The notes: generated from the letters alone by a model not told the origin. A DNA stretch of 40,650 bases from Gammaproteobacteria bacterium (GCA_028817015.1 JAPPQJ010000021.1:1-40650); one strand, 5' to 3'. Positions 1-10,082 are shown, numbered from the stretch's first letter. Made by a program: numbers and translations.

Positions 1-78
1 CACGGTGAACGAGATGGAATCCACCGCCACCAGCGCGCCAAAGCGCTTTTGCAGATTATCAACCTGAATTTTGCTCAT
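1..78 (-). CDS. ABC transporter ATP-binding protein, N-terminus only (truncated by window edge)
   Basis: Reverse complement of 1-78 reads MSKIQVDNLQKRFGALVAVDSISFTV, a typical start of a LivG/LptB-like ABC ATPase. Not in the ORF track because it is partial. Confidence 0.65.
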   Translation of the reverse strand, partial: MSKIQVDNLQKRFGALVAVDSISFTV

Positions 79-130
79 CGCTGTTGCGGTCGCCAGCCCC
101 TTGAGGCCTTCTGTTGAAACAGTGCCGATT

Positions 131-158
131 ATTATAAGGGGCGCCGAAAAAATTTCAA
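131..158 (-). promoter_or_regulatory. sigma70-like promoter for the ABC ATPase gene
   Basis: Reverse strand TTGAAA (153-158) - 16 nt - TATAAT (131-136), about 50 nt upstream of the ATG at 78. Confidence 0.55.
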
Positions 159-364
159 TAATGCGTTTGCAGTCTCCTCATTCTCCGGCCTCCCGGGTAT
201 TGTTCGGCGATGGCTCGACCGGGGCTCAGGGTCCCATCCCTGGTGCCGGGGCTCGCCGTTGCGCGGCTCGGGTGGCCGGCGGATGCTCATCCCGGGTCGG
301 CCAGCCCCCTTGCGCCGGGCAGACTTTTATACTCTCGGCGGCAATCCCGGTTTTGCCCGGCCGT

Positions 365-1963
365 TCAAACCTGGTTCTGGCGCCGGAAGTAATCGGCGAG
401 GAAATCATCGAAAGTCATCCGGTCGCGGGCTTCAATTTCCTTTTGCCGAACATGGGAGCGTTTCGCCTCAGCCTGCATTTTTTGGTGGTCGCTGCGCTTC
501 ATTCGCGCTTGCTTGAAGCGCGCTTCGTGCTGTTCGGCGGTGCCCATCGCGAATTCAAAGAAACTGGCCCGCTGCTGTGACATTTGCCGAAGGATTTGGG
601 CCGAAGGGGTGAGGGACGCATCTTCCGCCTTGGCGGCCTGCGCGCTTAACGACGACAGGTAGGCTTGCCCGGTGACTTGCTCGAGCAACTCGGCCAGCGG
701 CGCGATGTCGTCCAGCAGGCGGCGGGCGCGCTCGGCCAACGAGCGTGGGCGCACTTTTTGTTTCGGTTTCCCGGTCGGTTTCGGGTGCTCGCACAGCTCC
801 AGGCCGGCGCGCCGGCCGTTCATGACCGCGCGCCGGCGGTTTTCCGCCGCGCATTCCCATTCCGTGCGGCTGATGTCGGGGCTGCCGGAAAACAGACAGT
901 AAAGCAGCAGCATGTCGAGGAAGCGGATGCAGTCGGCGTCTATGCCGACCGGGACGAACGGGTTGAGGTCGATGCTGCGCACTTCGACATATTGCACGCC
1001 CCGCTGCTGCAGCGCGTGGGTGGGGCTTTCGCCCGACAAGGCGATGCGTTTGGGGCGGATCACCGAATAAAATTCATTTTCGATTTGCAGGAGGTTGGCG
1101 TTGAGTTGCCGGTAGGCGCCGCCCACCTTGACGCCGAATCGCCGATATTCGGGATGCGGCATGCGGATCGCCCGGCGCAGCGAGCGGACGAAGCCTTCGA
1201 CGCTGTTGTAGTTGATGTCGATGCCGGCCTGGGCGTCGCTGTTGTAGCCCAGATTGCTGAGCCGCAGGGAAGTCGCGAAGGGCGCGTAGAAACTGTGCGA
1301 ATCGAAGTCATCCAGCAGGTGTTCGCGGCCTTGCAGGAAGGTTTTGCAGACCGCCGGCGAAGCCCCGAACAGATAGCAGATGAGCCACGAATGGCGGTGG
1401 AAATTGCGAATCAGGCCGAAGTAGGAAACCGACTTGCGGTCGCGGATGGCCGCCTCGTCATCGCTGTCCAGGAACTCGCTCCAGAACGCTTCGGGCATCG
1501 AGAAGTTGAAGTGAACGCCGGCGATGGTCTGCATCAAACTGCCGTACCGAAGGCTCAGCCCGCGCCGGTATACCTCCTTCATTCGCGCGATGTTGGAGGC
1601 TCCGTAGCGGGCGATGGGGATGTGCTCGGCGCCGCGCACGATGCACGGCATGCTGTTGACCCAGAGTTTTTCCCGGTCGAGATTCTGGTAGGTGAAGTGG
1701 TGGATGTCGAACAGGTCTTGCAGCAGGGCGTCTATGCTGGTGTGGGTCGGGGTGATGAATTCCAGCAGCGCTTCCGAGTAGTCGGTGGTGATGGTCGGGT
1801 GGGTCAGCGCCGAGCCGAGCGCGCGGGGGTGCGGGGTGTGCGCCAGGGTGCCGTGTTCATCGACGCGCAAACTTTCTTTTTCGATGCCCCGGTTGAGGCG
1901 GGCGAGGTGGCGGTCGAGGCCTAAACGGCACAAACGCTCCAGGGTCTGGCGCAGGTTATTCAA
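365..1963 (-). CDS. gshA: glutamate-cysteine ligase
   Basis: GshA-like motifs (GIEKESLRV, ALGSALTHPTITTDYSEALLEFITP, LWVNSMPC). The track ORF to 2158 overlaps divergent dusA. The likely start is TTG at 1963 (533-codon frame including stop). Confidence 0.9.
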   Translation of the reverse strand: MNNLRQTLERLCRLGLDRHLARLNRGIEKESLRVDEHGTLAHTPHPRALGSALTHPTITTDYSEALLEFITPTHTSIDALLQDLFDIHHFTYQNLDREKLWVNSMPCIVRGAEHIPIARYGASNIARMKEVYRRGLSLRYGSLMQTIAGVHFNFSMPEAFWSEFLDSDDEAAIRDRKSVSYFGLIRNFHRHSWLICYLFGASPAVCKTFLQGREHLLDDFDSHSFYAPFATSLRLSNLGYNSDAQAGIDINYNSVEGFVRSLRRAIRMPHPEYRRFGVKVGGAYRQLNANLLQIENEFYSVIRPKRIALSGESPTHALQQRGVQYVEVRSIDLNPFVPVGIDADCIRFLDMLLLYCLFSGSPDISRTEWECAAENRRRAVMNGRRAGLELCEHPKPTGKPKQKVRPRSLAERARRLLDDIAPLAELLEQVTGQAYLSSLSAQAAKAEDASLTPSAQILRQMSQQRASFFEFAMGTAEQHEARFKQARMKRSDHQKMQAEAKRSHVRQKEIEARDRMTFDDFLADYFRRQNQV

Positions 1964-2083
1964 AGCGTGTTGTCGGTTGTCGGATTGGGGGGTGCAGGAT
2001 GTCCCGAGTCGGGGGCAAAAGCAACCGTTTTTTGCGCCGCCGCTGCGGGTAATCAATGCGGCCGCCGTCGGTGTTAGAATCCG

Positions 2084-3082
2084 ATGCGGACTGATTCGGA
2101 TATGCCGATGGTTGCGGAATTTTCCGTTGCGCCGATGCTGAATGTAACCGACCGGCACTGCCGGATGTTTCTGCGCCTGTTTTCCGGGCGCATGAAATTA
2201 TACACCGAGATGACCGTGTGCGGCGCCGTCATCCACGGCCAGCGCGCGCGTTTCCTGGATTTCGACCCGCGCGAGCGCCCGCTGGCGCTCCAACTGGCGG
2301 GCTCCGACCCGGCCCAACTGGCATGGTGCGCGCGCCTCGCCGAGGAGGCCGGATACGACGAGGTCAACCTCAACATCGGCTGCCCCAGCGCGCGCGTTCA
2401 GAACGGCCGCTTCGGCGCCTGCCTGATGGCCGAGCCCGGCCGGGTGGCGGATTGCGTGGCGGCGATGCGCGCGGCGGTCGCCATTCCGGTGACGGTGAAA
2501 ACCCGCACCGGCATCGACAACCGCGACAGTTATGAGCACCTGGCGGCGTTCATCGCCCGGGTGTCGCAAAGCGGCTGCGAGCACTTCATCATCCACGCCC
2601 GCAAAGCCTGGTTGCAGGGCCTGAGCCCGAAGCAGAACCGCCTGGTCCCGAAGTTGCGTTACGAGCGCGTGTATCGCCTGAAACGGGATTTCCCCGCCAT
2701 CCGCTTCACGATCAACGGCGGCATCAGTACCCTCGACCAGGCGCTCGGCCATTTGCGGCACGTCGACGGCGTCATGATCGGGCGCGAGGCGCGCCATCGT
2801 CCGTGGATGCTGAGCGCGGTTGACCGGGTTATCTTCAAAGCGGCGGATGCGGCGCCCGCCACCCGGGTTGAAACGGTGCGGGCGTATCTGCCCTATGTCG
2901 AGCAGCAACTGGCGCGCGGGGTTTATCTGCGGCATCTGACCCGGCATATCCTGGGGCTGTTCCACGGGCAGCCGGGGGCGCGCGGCTGGCGGCGGCATTT
3001 GTCGGGGCAGGGGTCAGGGCAGGGGGCCGGGGTTGAGGTGATTCGCGAGGCGTTGAAAATCGTTGAAGAGGCGGCCGGGTGA
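2084..3082 (+). CDS. dusA: tRNA-dihydrouridine synthase A
   Basis: SVAPMLNVTDRHCRMFLR, YDEVNLNIGCPSARVQNGRFGACLM, VTVKTRTGID, MIGREA motifs of DusA. Confidence 0.93.
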   Translation: MRTDSDMPMVAEFSVAPMLNVTDRHCRMFLRLFSGRMKLYTEMTVCGAVIHGQRARFLDFDPRERPLALQLAGSDPAQLAWCARLAEEAGYDEVNLNIGCPSARVQNGRFGACLMAEPGRVADCVAAMRAAVAIPVTVKTRTGIDNRDSYEHLAAFIARVSQSGCEHFIIHARKAWLQGLSPKQNRLVPKLRYERVYRLKRDFPAIRFTINGGISTLDQALGHLRHVDGVMIGREARHRPWMLSAVDRVIFKAADAAPATRVETVRAYLPYVEQQLARGVYLRHLTRHILGLFHGQPGARGWRRHLSGQGSGQGAGVEVIREALKIVEEAAG

Positions 3083-3097
3083 ACCTTTTATACGGCC

Positions 3098-3126
3098 TTG
3101 AGTCTGTATGCCTGGCGGTATAGAAT
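3098..3126 (+). promoter_or_regulatory. sigma70-like promoter at head of the TRAP/paa/hmg operon
   Basis: TTGAGT (3098-3103) - 17 nt - TAGAAT (3121-3126), in the dusA-dctP gap, 43 nt before the dctP ATG. Confidence 0.45.
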
Positions 3127-3168
3127 GCCGGGCATCGTCAATATCAGATGACCAGAGGAGTCAAACAA

Positions 3169-4176
3169 ATGAAATCATTGTATCGATTCGCGTTGCTGGC
3201 CGGCTCGCTGTGCGTCAGCGGCACGGTGTTTGCCGTGGACATGACCGTCGGCACCTGGCTCAACCCCAAGCATCCGCAAAACGCCGTGGTGCTGAAAACC
3301 TGGGGCGAGTGGATCGACATCGCCACCGAAGGCCGGGTGCAGTTGCAACTCAAATACCACCAGGGGCATCCCAAGGGCGTTTTCGGCGATGTCGAGGACG
3401 GCAATTACGATGCCGGGTGGTCGTTTCACGGCTACCTGCCGGGGAAATTCAAACTGACCAGGATGGCCGAGTTGCCGCTGTTAGGCGCCGAGGCCGAGGC
3501 GGCGTCGCTGGCATACTGGCGCGTTCACCGGAAGTATTTGGCCAGGGCCAACGAGCACCGGGGCATGGTGCTCGCCGGGTTGTTTCTGCACGGCCCGGGG
3601 CAGATCATGCTGCGCGAGCCGGTCGACTCGCTGGACGACATGAGGAACAAGAAAATCCGCATCGGCGGCGGCGTGCAGACCCAGATCGCCGAGTCGCTGG
3701 GTGTCAAAGGCATCTCCGCCCCCGGCTCCAAAGTTTATGAAATTCTTTCGCAAGGCGTCGCCGACGGCGTGTTCATGCCGGTCGGTGAGCAGAACACCAT
3801 GCGCCTGTATGAGGTAACCCGTTTCATCTACAAGGCGCCGGCGGGCATGTATTTGGGCAGTTTCGGCATCTTCATCAACCCCGATTTTCTGAAAAAGGTC
3901 GGCGCCAAGGACGCCGAAGCCATCATGGAGGTGTCGGGCGAGAGTCTGTCGCTGCTGGCCGGGCGCGCCTGGGGCGAGAACGATAACATCGGCATCACCA
4001 AAGCCAGGCAGGCCGGCGTGCAAATCGTCGACTGGTCGGATGCCGATGTGGAGCGCTTCACCGCCCTGACCGGCGACATCGAGCGCGACTGGCTTGAATC
4101 GGTTGCGGACCGCCCGGTGGATGCGGCCGGGGCATTGCGCGAATTTCGCCAGGTGGCGCGCGCCTATCCGTTTTAG
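3169..4176 (+). CDS. dctP: TRAP transporter substrate-binding protein (DctP family)
   Basis: Signal peptide MKSLYRFALLAGSLCVSGTVFA. KKIRIGGG...SLGVKGI and EILSQGVADGVFMP are DctP-like. SD agaggag precedes the ATG at 3169. Confidence 0.85.
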   Translation: MKSLYRFALLAGSLCVSGTVFAVDMTVGTWLNPKHPQNAVVLKTWGEWIDIATEGRVQLQLKYHQGHPKGVFGDVEDGNYDAGWSFHGYLPGKFKLTRMAELPLLGAEAEAASLAYWRVHRKYLARANEHRGMVLAGLFLHGPGQIMLREPVDSLDDMRNKKIRIGGGVQTQIAESLGVKGISAPGSKVYEILSQGVADGVFMPVGEQNTMRLYEVTRFIYKAPAGMYLGSFGIFINPDFLKKVGAKDAEAIMEVSGESLSLLAGRAWGENDNIGITKARQAGVQIVDWSDADVERFTALTGDIERDWLESVADRPVDAAGALREFRQVARAYPF

Positions 4177-4213
4177 TTTTTTTTTTCCACCCTGGCCCGT
4201 TGACGGGGGCGTC

Positions 4214-4495
4214 ATGAACGACACGGTGTTATACGAGGTGTTTGTGCGCTCCCATCACGCCGCCGGCCATCAGCATGTCGGCAGCCTGCGGGCCACCGGC
4301 CCCGAAGAGGCTCTGCTGCATGCGCGGGATTTATACACCCGGCGCAATGAAGGAGAGAGTTTGTGGGTGGTGCGCGCCGATGCGGTCACGGCCAGCGAGC
4401 CGGGCCAGCGCCACTCGCTGTTTAAGCCGGCGGCCGGCAAAGGCTACCGCCACCCGACCGCCTTTCCGCTTCACCCGGGCGTGAAAAACATGTAG
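4214..4495 (+). CDS. paaB: 1,2-phenylacetyl-CoA epoxidase subunit PaaB
   Basis: LYEVFVRSHHAAGHQHVGSLRA...ARDLYTRRNEGESLWVVRA...KGYRHPTAFP is strongly PaaB-like. Confidence 0.92.
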   Translation: MNDTVLYEVFVRSHHAAGHQHVGSLRATGPEEALLHARDLYTRRNEGESLWVVRADAVTASEPGQRHSLFKPAAGKGYRHPTAFPLHPGVKNM

Positions 4496-4551
4496 CGCCT
4501 GGCGCCGGCCGCGCGCGAGGCTGCGGGCGGCCAGGCCAGCGGAGGTGTCAT

Positions 4552-5025
4552 TTGCGTCACCGGATCAGCCAGTATCTGTCGGTCATCTCGGCCTTCCTGT
4601 TGTTCATTTTGATGTTGATCACGGTGGTCGATGTGATCGGCCGCTATGGCTTTAATCAGCCGCTGGCCGGCTCCAGTGAGTTGACCGAAATTTGCCTGAG
4701 TCTGATCATCTTCGCGGCGTTCCCGCTGTTGTGCCGCAACAACGACCACATCGCCGTCGATTTGCTCGAAAACCGCTTCAGCGCGCGCTTCAAGCGCATC
4801 CGCAACCGCGTCGTTCAAGCGGTGGTCAGCGTCTGCCTGCTGACCCTGGGTTACGGGCTTTTCCTGCTGGGGCTCCGCGCCCGCCGGGATGCGCTGGTTA
4901 CCGAAATTCTGGAAATGCCGAACGATGTGTTTTTGTTCCTGATGGCGTTTTTACTGCTGCTGTCGGGGGCCATGAGCGTTTGCATTCTGTTCACCGCTGA
5001 TGCCGCCGGGGACGGTCAGCCATGA
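4552..5025 (+). CDS. dctQ: TRAP transporter small permease (DctQ family), TTG start
   Basis: Four predicted TM segments; VDVIGRYGFNQPLAGSSELTEICL motif; ggaggtg SD before TTG. Confidence 0.87.
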   Translation: MRHRISQYLSVISAFLLFILMLITVVDVIGRYGFNQPLAGSSELTEICLSLIIFAAFPLLCRNNDHIAVDLLENRFSARFKRIRNRVVQAVVSVCLLTLGYGLFLLGLRARRDALVTEILEMPNDVFLFLMAFLLLLSGAMSVCILFTADAAGDGQP

Positions 5026-6347
5026 CCGTCGCGCTGTTCGGTTTTGCCGCGCTGTTGTTGCTGATTTTGCTGAGGATACCGCTGTTGGCGGCCATGGGTG
5101 TAGTCGGTTTTTTCGGTTTCGCGGTGACCCAGGGGCTGTTGACCGAAACCGGCTGGTGGGATTTCAACTGGAAGGGAGTGGTCTATCTAATCGCCAGAAC
5201 CGCGGTGTCGGTCACCCAGTCCTACGAATTGTCGGTCATCCCGCTGTTTCTGCTCATGGGGGATTTTGTCGCCCAGGGCGGGTTGTCGAAAGATTTATAC
5301 CGGCTGGCCTATGTTTATTTCGGATACAAGCGCGGCGGCCTGGCGGTGGCCACCATCGTCGCCTGCGGCGGTTTTTCCTCGGTGTGCGGTTCATCGCTGG
5401 CGACCACCGCGACCATGGGCCGCATCGCCTATCCCGAAATGAAACGCCTCAACTACGGCACCAGCCTGGCCAGTGCGTCCATCTCCGCCGGCAGCACGCT
5501 GGGCATTCTCATCCCGCCGAGCGTCATCCTGATCATCTACGGCCTGCTCACCGAGCAAAGCATTCGCGAATTGTTCGCCGCCGGCTTTCTGCCCGGGCTG
5601 CTCGGCATCGTATTGTATGTGGTGGCGATCAAACTGGTGGTGTGGCGCCGCCCGGACATCGCCCCGGCGGGCGGCCGCGAGGACCGGCGGGCCAAATGGG
5701 GCGCGCTGAAAAACGTCTACCATACCGTCCTGTTGTTCACGGTCATCATGGGCGGCATCTATTTCGGCGTGTTCACGCCCACCGAAGCGGCCGGCATCGG
5801 CGCCTTCGGCGGATTTCTGATCGGTTTGCTGCGCCGAACTCTCACCCCCGCCGTGTTGATCGACATCCTCAAGGGCGCTGCCGTCACTTCCGTGAAATTG
5901 TTTTCGCTGCTCATCGGCGCGCTGATTTTTTCCCGTTTCATCAGCAACACCGGCGTGGTGGAGGAGTTGACCGCGCTCATCGCATCGTGGTCGGTCAACC
6001 CCTATTTCGTCATCATCCTGATCATGCTGGTGTATATCGTGCTGGGCATGATTCTGGAGAGTTTGTCGATGATCCTGCTGACCGTGCCGCTGTTTTTCCC
6101 GATAGTCTCGCAACTGGGGTTCGATTTGGTGTGGTTCGGCATTTTGGTGGTGGTGATCACCGAAATCAGTTTAATCACGCCGCCGGTCGGCTTGAATGTG
6201 TTCGTGCTGTCGAGCATCATCCGCGACTTGACCCCCAGGCAGATTTTCCGCGGCGTGCTGCCGTTCTGGTGCGCCGACCTGGTTCGCCTGCTGCTGCTGA
6301 TTTTGTTTCCGGCGGTCAGTTTGTGGCTGCCCCGTTTGTTGTATTGA
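5022..6347 (+). CDS. dctM: TRAP transporter large permease (DctM family)
   Basis: 441 aa; PLFLLMGDFVAQGG, SSVCGSSLATTATMGRIAYPEM, AGSTLGILIPPSVILIIYG, ITPPVGLNVFV. Overlaps dctQ by 4 nt. Confidence 0.93.
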   Translation: MTVALFGFAALLLLILLRIPLLAAMGVVGFFGFAVTQGLLTETGWWDFNWKGVVYLIARTAVSVTQSYELSVIPLFLLMGDFVAQGGLSKDLYRLAYVYFGYKRGGLAVATIVACGGFSSVCGSSLATTATMGRIAYPEMKRLNYGTSLASASISAGSTLGILIPPSVILIIYGLLTEQSIRELFAAGFLPGLLGIVLYVVAIKLVVWRRPDIAPAGGREDRRAKWGALKNVYHTVLLFTVIMGGIYFGVFTPTEAAGIGAFGGFLIGLLRRTLTPAVLIDILKGAAVTSVKLFSLLIGALIFSRFISNTGVVEELTALIASWSVNPYFVIILIMLVYIVLGMILESLSMILLTVPLFFPIVSQLGFDLVWFGILVVVITEISLITPPVGLNVFVLSSIIRDLTPRQIFRGVLPFWCADLVRLLLLILFPAVSLWLPRLLY

Positions 6348-6373
6348 AACCTTAACCCGGCAACGAGGGCGCG

Positions 6374-7150
6374 ATGACATTTCACCCCGGCGACTTGAAC
6401 GCGCAGGAAAAACTTCTCCTGCACCTGGCCGACAACGGTTTAATCATGAACCACCGCCTGTGCCAGTGGTGCGCGCATGCGCCGGAACTGGAACTGGAGA
6501 TGGGGCTGGCCAATATCGGTTTGGACCACCTGGGGCAGGCGCGGTTGTGGCTGGGCCGCCTGATTGAAACCCTGGCCGCGCGCGGAGTTGAAACCAGCGA
6601 GGATGAGTTGGCGTATTTTCGCGATGACGATCAATACTTCAACCTTTTGCTGGTGGAGCAGCCCAACGACGATTTCGCCATGACCGTCGGCAAGTTGTTT
6701 TTGTATGATGCGTTCCACCATCTGGCATTGAACCAGTTGTCGCGGGCCGGCGACCCGCCGGTCGCCGCCATCGCCGGGAAAGCGGCGGTTGAGGTCGGTT
6801 ATCATCTGCGGTTTTCCACGCACTGGATGAAGGTGATGGTCGGCGGCACCGAATACAGCGCCGGGCGAATGCGGGTCGCGCTGGACTATCTCTGGCCGTT
6901 GTGCGGGGAATTTTTCACTCCCGCCGACTATGAAAAAACCGTCAAGCAACCGCGAGTCGCCTTTGCGCAACTGAAGGATGCGTGGCTGCAAAGCGTGCTG
7001 CCCGTGGTGCGGCCCCTGGGGTTGGCGCTTGGCGAGGCGCTGGCGTTTCACCATCCTTCCGGCAAACACAACCGCCACAGCGAACACCTGGGTTATGTTC
7101 TCGCCGAAATGCAGGTGCTGGCGCGCAAACACGCGGGGGCCGCATGGTAG
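6374..7150 (+). CDS. paaC: phenylacetyl-CoA epoxidase subunit PaaC
   Basis: LLHLADNGLIMNHRLCQWCAHAPELELEMGLANIGLDHLGQARLWL...EVGYHLRFSTHWMKVMVGGTEYS. Confidence 0.94.
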   Translation: MTFHPGDLNAQEKLLLHLADNGLIMNHRLCQWCAHAPELELEMGLANIGLDHLGQARLWLGRLIETLAARGVETSEDELAYFRDDDQYFNLLLVEQPNDDFAMTVGKLFLYDAFHHLALNQLSRAGDPPVAAIAGKAAVEVGYHLRFSTHWMKVMVGGTEYSAGRMRVALDYLWPLCGEFFTPADYEKTVKQPRVAFAQLKDAWLQSVLPVVRPLGLALGEALAFHHPSGKHNRHSEHLGYVLAEMQVLARKHAGAAW

Positions 7151-7599
7151 CCGAAAACGCCGCCGGCACCGCGCAAATCAAGGCCATTCTCGGCAAGGTG
7201 CGCGACCCGGAATTGCCGATGATCTCCATCTGCGATTTAGGGATCGTGCGCCGCATCGAGGAGGGCGGCGGGCAGTATACGGTGGTGATCACCCCGACCT
7301 TCAGCGGCTGCCCGGCGATGACCATGATCGAGCAAAACATCGCTGCGGCGCTGGCCGAGGCGGGAGTGGAATCGTTTCGCATCGTCAAAGAACTGTCGCC
7401 GCCCTGGCAATCCACCGATGTCACCGAGGCGGGGCGCAAGTTGCTGATGGCAAACGGCATCGCCGTTGCCTGCGAAGGCGTGCGCTGTCCCCATTGTCAA
7501 AGCGACAACACCGAGACGGTCAGCGAATTCGGCGCCACCGCCTGCAAGCGGTTTGCAAGGTGCCGGTGTTGCCGGGAGCCGTTCGAGGTTTTCAAATGA
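7144..7599 (+). CDS. paaD: phenylacetate catabolism protein PaaD (MIP18/DUF59-type)
   Basis: VRDPELPMISICDLGIVR, TPTFSGCPAM, C-terminal CPHC...CRCC Zn-like motif. Overlaps paaC end. Confidence 0.92.
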   Translation: MVAENAAGTAQIKAILGKVRDPELPMISICDLGIVRRIEEGGGQYTVVITPTFSGCPAMTMIEQNIAAALAEAGVESFRIVKELSPPWQSTDVTEAGRKLLMANGIAVACEGVRCPHCQSDNTETVSEFGATACKRFARCRCCREPFEVFK

Positions 7600-8708
7600 G
7601 CCCGCCGGCCGCGGCCAGGCGCGGGTTTTTCCCGGTGGCGATTCGCTCCATCGTCGCCGAAACCGGCGACTCCCGGGTGATCGAGTTGTCCCCGTTGCAA
7701 GACCAGGACCGGGGGCGCATCACCCACCGAAGCGGCCAGCATGTCTCGGTCAGGGTCACCGCAGGTGGGCGGGAAATCTATCGCACCTACTCGATCTGCG
7801 AGCCGTCGTCATCCGGGAAAATCGCCCTGGGCGTGCGGTTGCTGCCAAACGGCGTTTTTTCCGACTGGCTGCGCCGCTGCAAGGCGGGCGACCGGCTGGC
7901 GGTCAGTGGTGCGCAAGGGCGTTTCTACCTGCGTCCGCCCGAACATCCGCGCCAGCAGAGTTTGTTCATCGCCTCCGGCAGCGGCATCACCCCGGTGATC
8001 AGCATGCTGGAAGAATTCCTCGGCGCACACCCCGAGGCCGGCGCGCTGCTGCTGTATGCCAACCGCAACACCGCATCCACCATGTTTCTGGAGCGCCTGA
8101 TGCAGTTGAAGAACCGGTTCATGGCGCGTTTCACGCTGCACTTTTTCACCTCGCGGGAGCAGCAGGCCGTGGCCTGGCGCAACTCCCGCATAGACGCCGC
8201 CGCGCTGGGCGGATTGCAGGACAAGCGCCTGTTGCGGGTGCCGGATTTCCGGCATTTCTACTTGTGCGGCCCGCCGCCGATGATGGAGTCGTGCGGCCGA
8301 TTCCTGCGCGCCGGCGGCGTGGACGGCGCGCGCATCCACAGCGAACACTTCGCCCCGGCCCGCCGCCTCGACGCCTCCGACTCTCCCCAACCGCAGTCGG
8401 TGCGCGGCCCCGACCCGGCGGCCCGCATCGTGGCGCGCGTCAGCGTCATCTTGAACGGCACACGGCGCGAATTCAACTATTGCGACCGCGACCCGTCGGT
8501 GCTCGCGGCGGCGGCGCGCCAGCATATCGCCCTGCCTTTCGCCTGCGCCGGCGGCGTCTGCGGAACCTGCCGCTGCAAAATCCTGCAGGGCCGGGTGCTG
8601 ATGGAAAAAAACCACGCGCTGGAAGCGCAAGACATCGCCGACGGTTTCGTCCTGGCCTGCCAGTCCCGGCCGCAAGACGGCAAACTGTCGTTGTCGTTCG
8701 ATTATTGA
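7596..8708 (+). CDS. paaE: phenylacetyl-CoA epoxidase reductase subunit PaaE (FNR + plant-type 2Fe-2S)
   Basis: RTYSICEP, GSGITPVISML, YLCGPPPMM, CAGGVCGTCRCKI...LACQ. Overlaps paaD by 4 nt (ATGA). Confidence 0.93.
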   Translation: MSPPAAARRGFFPVAIRSIVAETGDSRVIELSPLQDQDRGRITHRSGQHVSVRVTAGGREIYRTYSICEPSSSGKIALGVRLLPNGVFSDWLRRCKAGDRLAVSGAQGRFYLRPPEHPRQQSLFIASGSGITPVISMLEEFLGAHPEAGALLLYANRNTASTMFLERLMQLKNRFMARFTLHFFTSREQQAVAWRNSRIDAAALGGLQDKRLLRVPDFRHFYLCGPPPMMESCGRFLRAGGVDGARIHSEHFAPARRLDASDSPQPQSVRGPDPAARIVARVSVILNGTRREFNYCDRDPSVLAAAARQHIALPFACAGGVCGTCRCKILQGRVLMEKNHALEAQDIADGFVLACQSRPQDGKLSLSFDY

Positions 8709-8769
8709 ACGGGCCGTTTGCGCGGAAGCGGTATTCGTGATATTTTGCCGGCCGCGTGGAGAGTGGATC

Positions 8770-9546
8770 ATGGACAACATCATTTTCAGCATCACAAACC
8801 GACTGGCGGTGATTACCCTGAACCGCCCCGAGTCGCTCAACAGTTTGAATGCCGACATGCTCGGTGAGTTGAACCGGGCGGTGCGAGAGGTGGCCGACTC
8901 GGACGCCCGCGCGCTGTTGATCAGCGCCAAAGGCCGGGGCTTTTGTTCCGGCCAGGATTTGTCCGACCCCGGCATCGACGCCCGGGCCGGCGGCGACTTG
9001 GGGCGAATGCTGGAGCAATACTACAACCCGCTGATGCGCGCCTTGTCGGCGCTGGACATCCCCGTGGTCAGCGCGGTGGGCGGGGTGGCGGCCGGCGCCG
9101 GAGTCAGCCTGGCATTGGCGGCCGACATCATGCTGATGCACCGGTCGGCGTCCCTGGTGCTGGCTTTCAGCCGCATCGGCCTGGTGCCGGACGCCGGCAG
9201 TTCGTGGTTGTTGAGCCGCGCCGTCGGCCTGCGGCGCGCCACCGCGCTGGCCCTGATGGGCGCGACCATCAGCAGCACGCAGGCCCTGGAGTGGGGGCTG
9301 GCCTGGGCGGTATATGAAGACGACTTCCACGACCAAACCGAAACAATCTGCGCCCGGCTGGCCGCTGCGCCGACCAGGGGGCTGGGATACACCAAGCGGG
9401 TGTTTGGCGGTGCGGCGGTCAACGACTTTGACCGGCAACTGGAGGTGGAAAAGGATTTTCAGCGCCTGGCCGGAAACAGCGCCGATTACCGCGAAGGGGT
9501 GGACGCTTTCTTCGCCGGCAGAAAACCCCAATTCACCGGCCAGTAA
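8770..9546 (+). CDS. paaG: enoyl-CoA hydratase/isomerase family, PaaG-like
   Basis: ITLNRPESLNSLNADM, GFCSGQDLSDP, GGVAAGAGVSLALAADI, RIGLVPDAGSSWLLSRAVG. Confidence 0.85.
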   Translation: MDNIIFSITNRLAVITLNRPESLNSLNADMLGELNRAVREVADSDARALLISAKGRGFCSGQDLSDPGIDARAGGDLGRMLEQYYNPLMRALSALDIPVVSAVGGVAAGAGVSLALAADIMLMHRSASLVLAFSRIGLVPDAGSSWLLSRAVGLRRATALALMGATISSTQALEWGLAWAVYEDDFHDQTETICARLAAAPTRGLGYTKRVFGGAAVNDFDRQLEVEKDFQRLAGNSADYREGVDAFFAGRKPQFTGQ

Positions 9547-9559
9547 GGAAACCCAGGCC

Positions 9560-10042
9560 GTGGAGCGCCCGATTGAACAGCGCCAATGCGCTGCGCTGCG
9601 CGAACAGGATGACCGCCTGGCGTTGCGGTGCGTGGAAACCATGCTAAGCGAAGACCATTGCTCGGCGGGGCTCGGCATGGTGCTGGAGGGCGCGGGGGCC
9701 GGCTGGGCGAAGTTGCGCATGCCGGTAACCCGCAGCATGATCAACGGCTACAATGTCTGCCACGGCGGGTTGATCTTTGCGCTGGCGGACAGCACCTTTG
9801 CGTGCAGTTGCAACGGTTACAACCGGGTGACGGTGGCCAGCGGCTGCCAAATCGAATACCTGCGCCCGGCTCTCCTCGGCGATGTTCTAAGCGCCCACGG
9901 CAGCGAGCGCAAACGGGGGAAATGGACCGGCGTCTATGACATCGAAATCCGCAATCAGAAAAAGCAACTCGTCGCGTTGTTTCGCGGCAAATCCTTCACC
10001 ACTCAAAAACCCATCATCGAAAGGCGGGAGAAGCGGGGCTGA
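9560..10042 (+). CDS. paaI: hydroxyphenylacetyl-CoA thioesterase PaaI (hotdog fold), GTG start
   Basis: NGYNVCHGGLIFALADSTFACSCN...EYLRPALLGD...YDIEIRNQ. Confidence 0.85.
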   Translation: MERPIEQRQCAALREQDDRLALRCVETMLSEDHCSAGLGMVLEGAGAGWAKLRMPVTRSMINGYNVCHGGLIFALADSTFACSCNGYNRVTVASGCQIEYLRPALLGDVLSAHGSERKRGKWTGVYDIEIRNQKKQLVALFRGKSFTTQKPIIERREKRG

Positions 10043-10082
10043 AGCGCTTTTTCCGCCGGACCGCGTTTTTCAGGAAAACCAC

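Noticed and set aside
665-1924. 419-aa plus-strand ORF opposite gshA
   Set aside because: Antisense shadow of a confident GshA frame; low-complexity composition typical of high-GC reverse frames.
2198-2998. 266-aa minus ORF opposite dusA
   Set aside because: Lies entirely within dusA on the other strand; no recognisable motifs.
4177-4213. Possible hidden paaA before paaB
   Set aside because: Only 37 bp separate the dctP stop from the paaB ATG, so no room; no PaaA-like motif seen in other frames nearby.
5000-6355. 451-aa plus ORF overlapping dctM
   Set aside because: Alternate frame rich in R/H/G; the 5022-6347 frame encodes a clear DctM protein.
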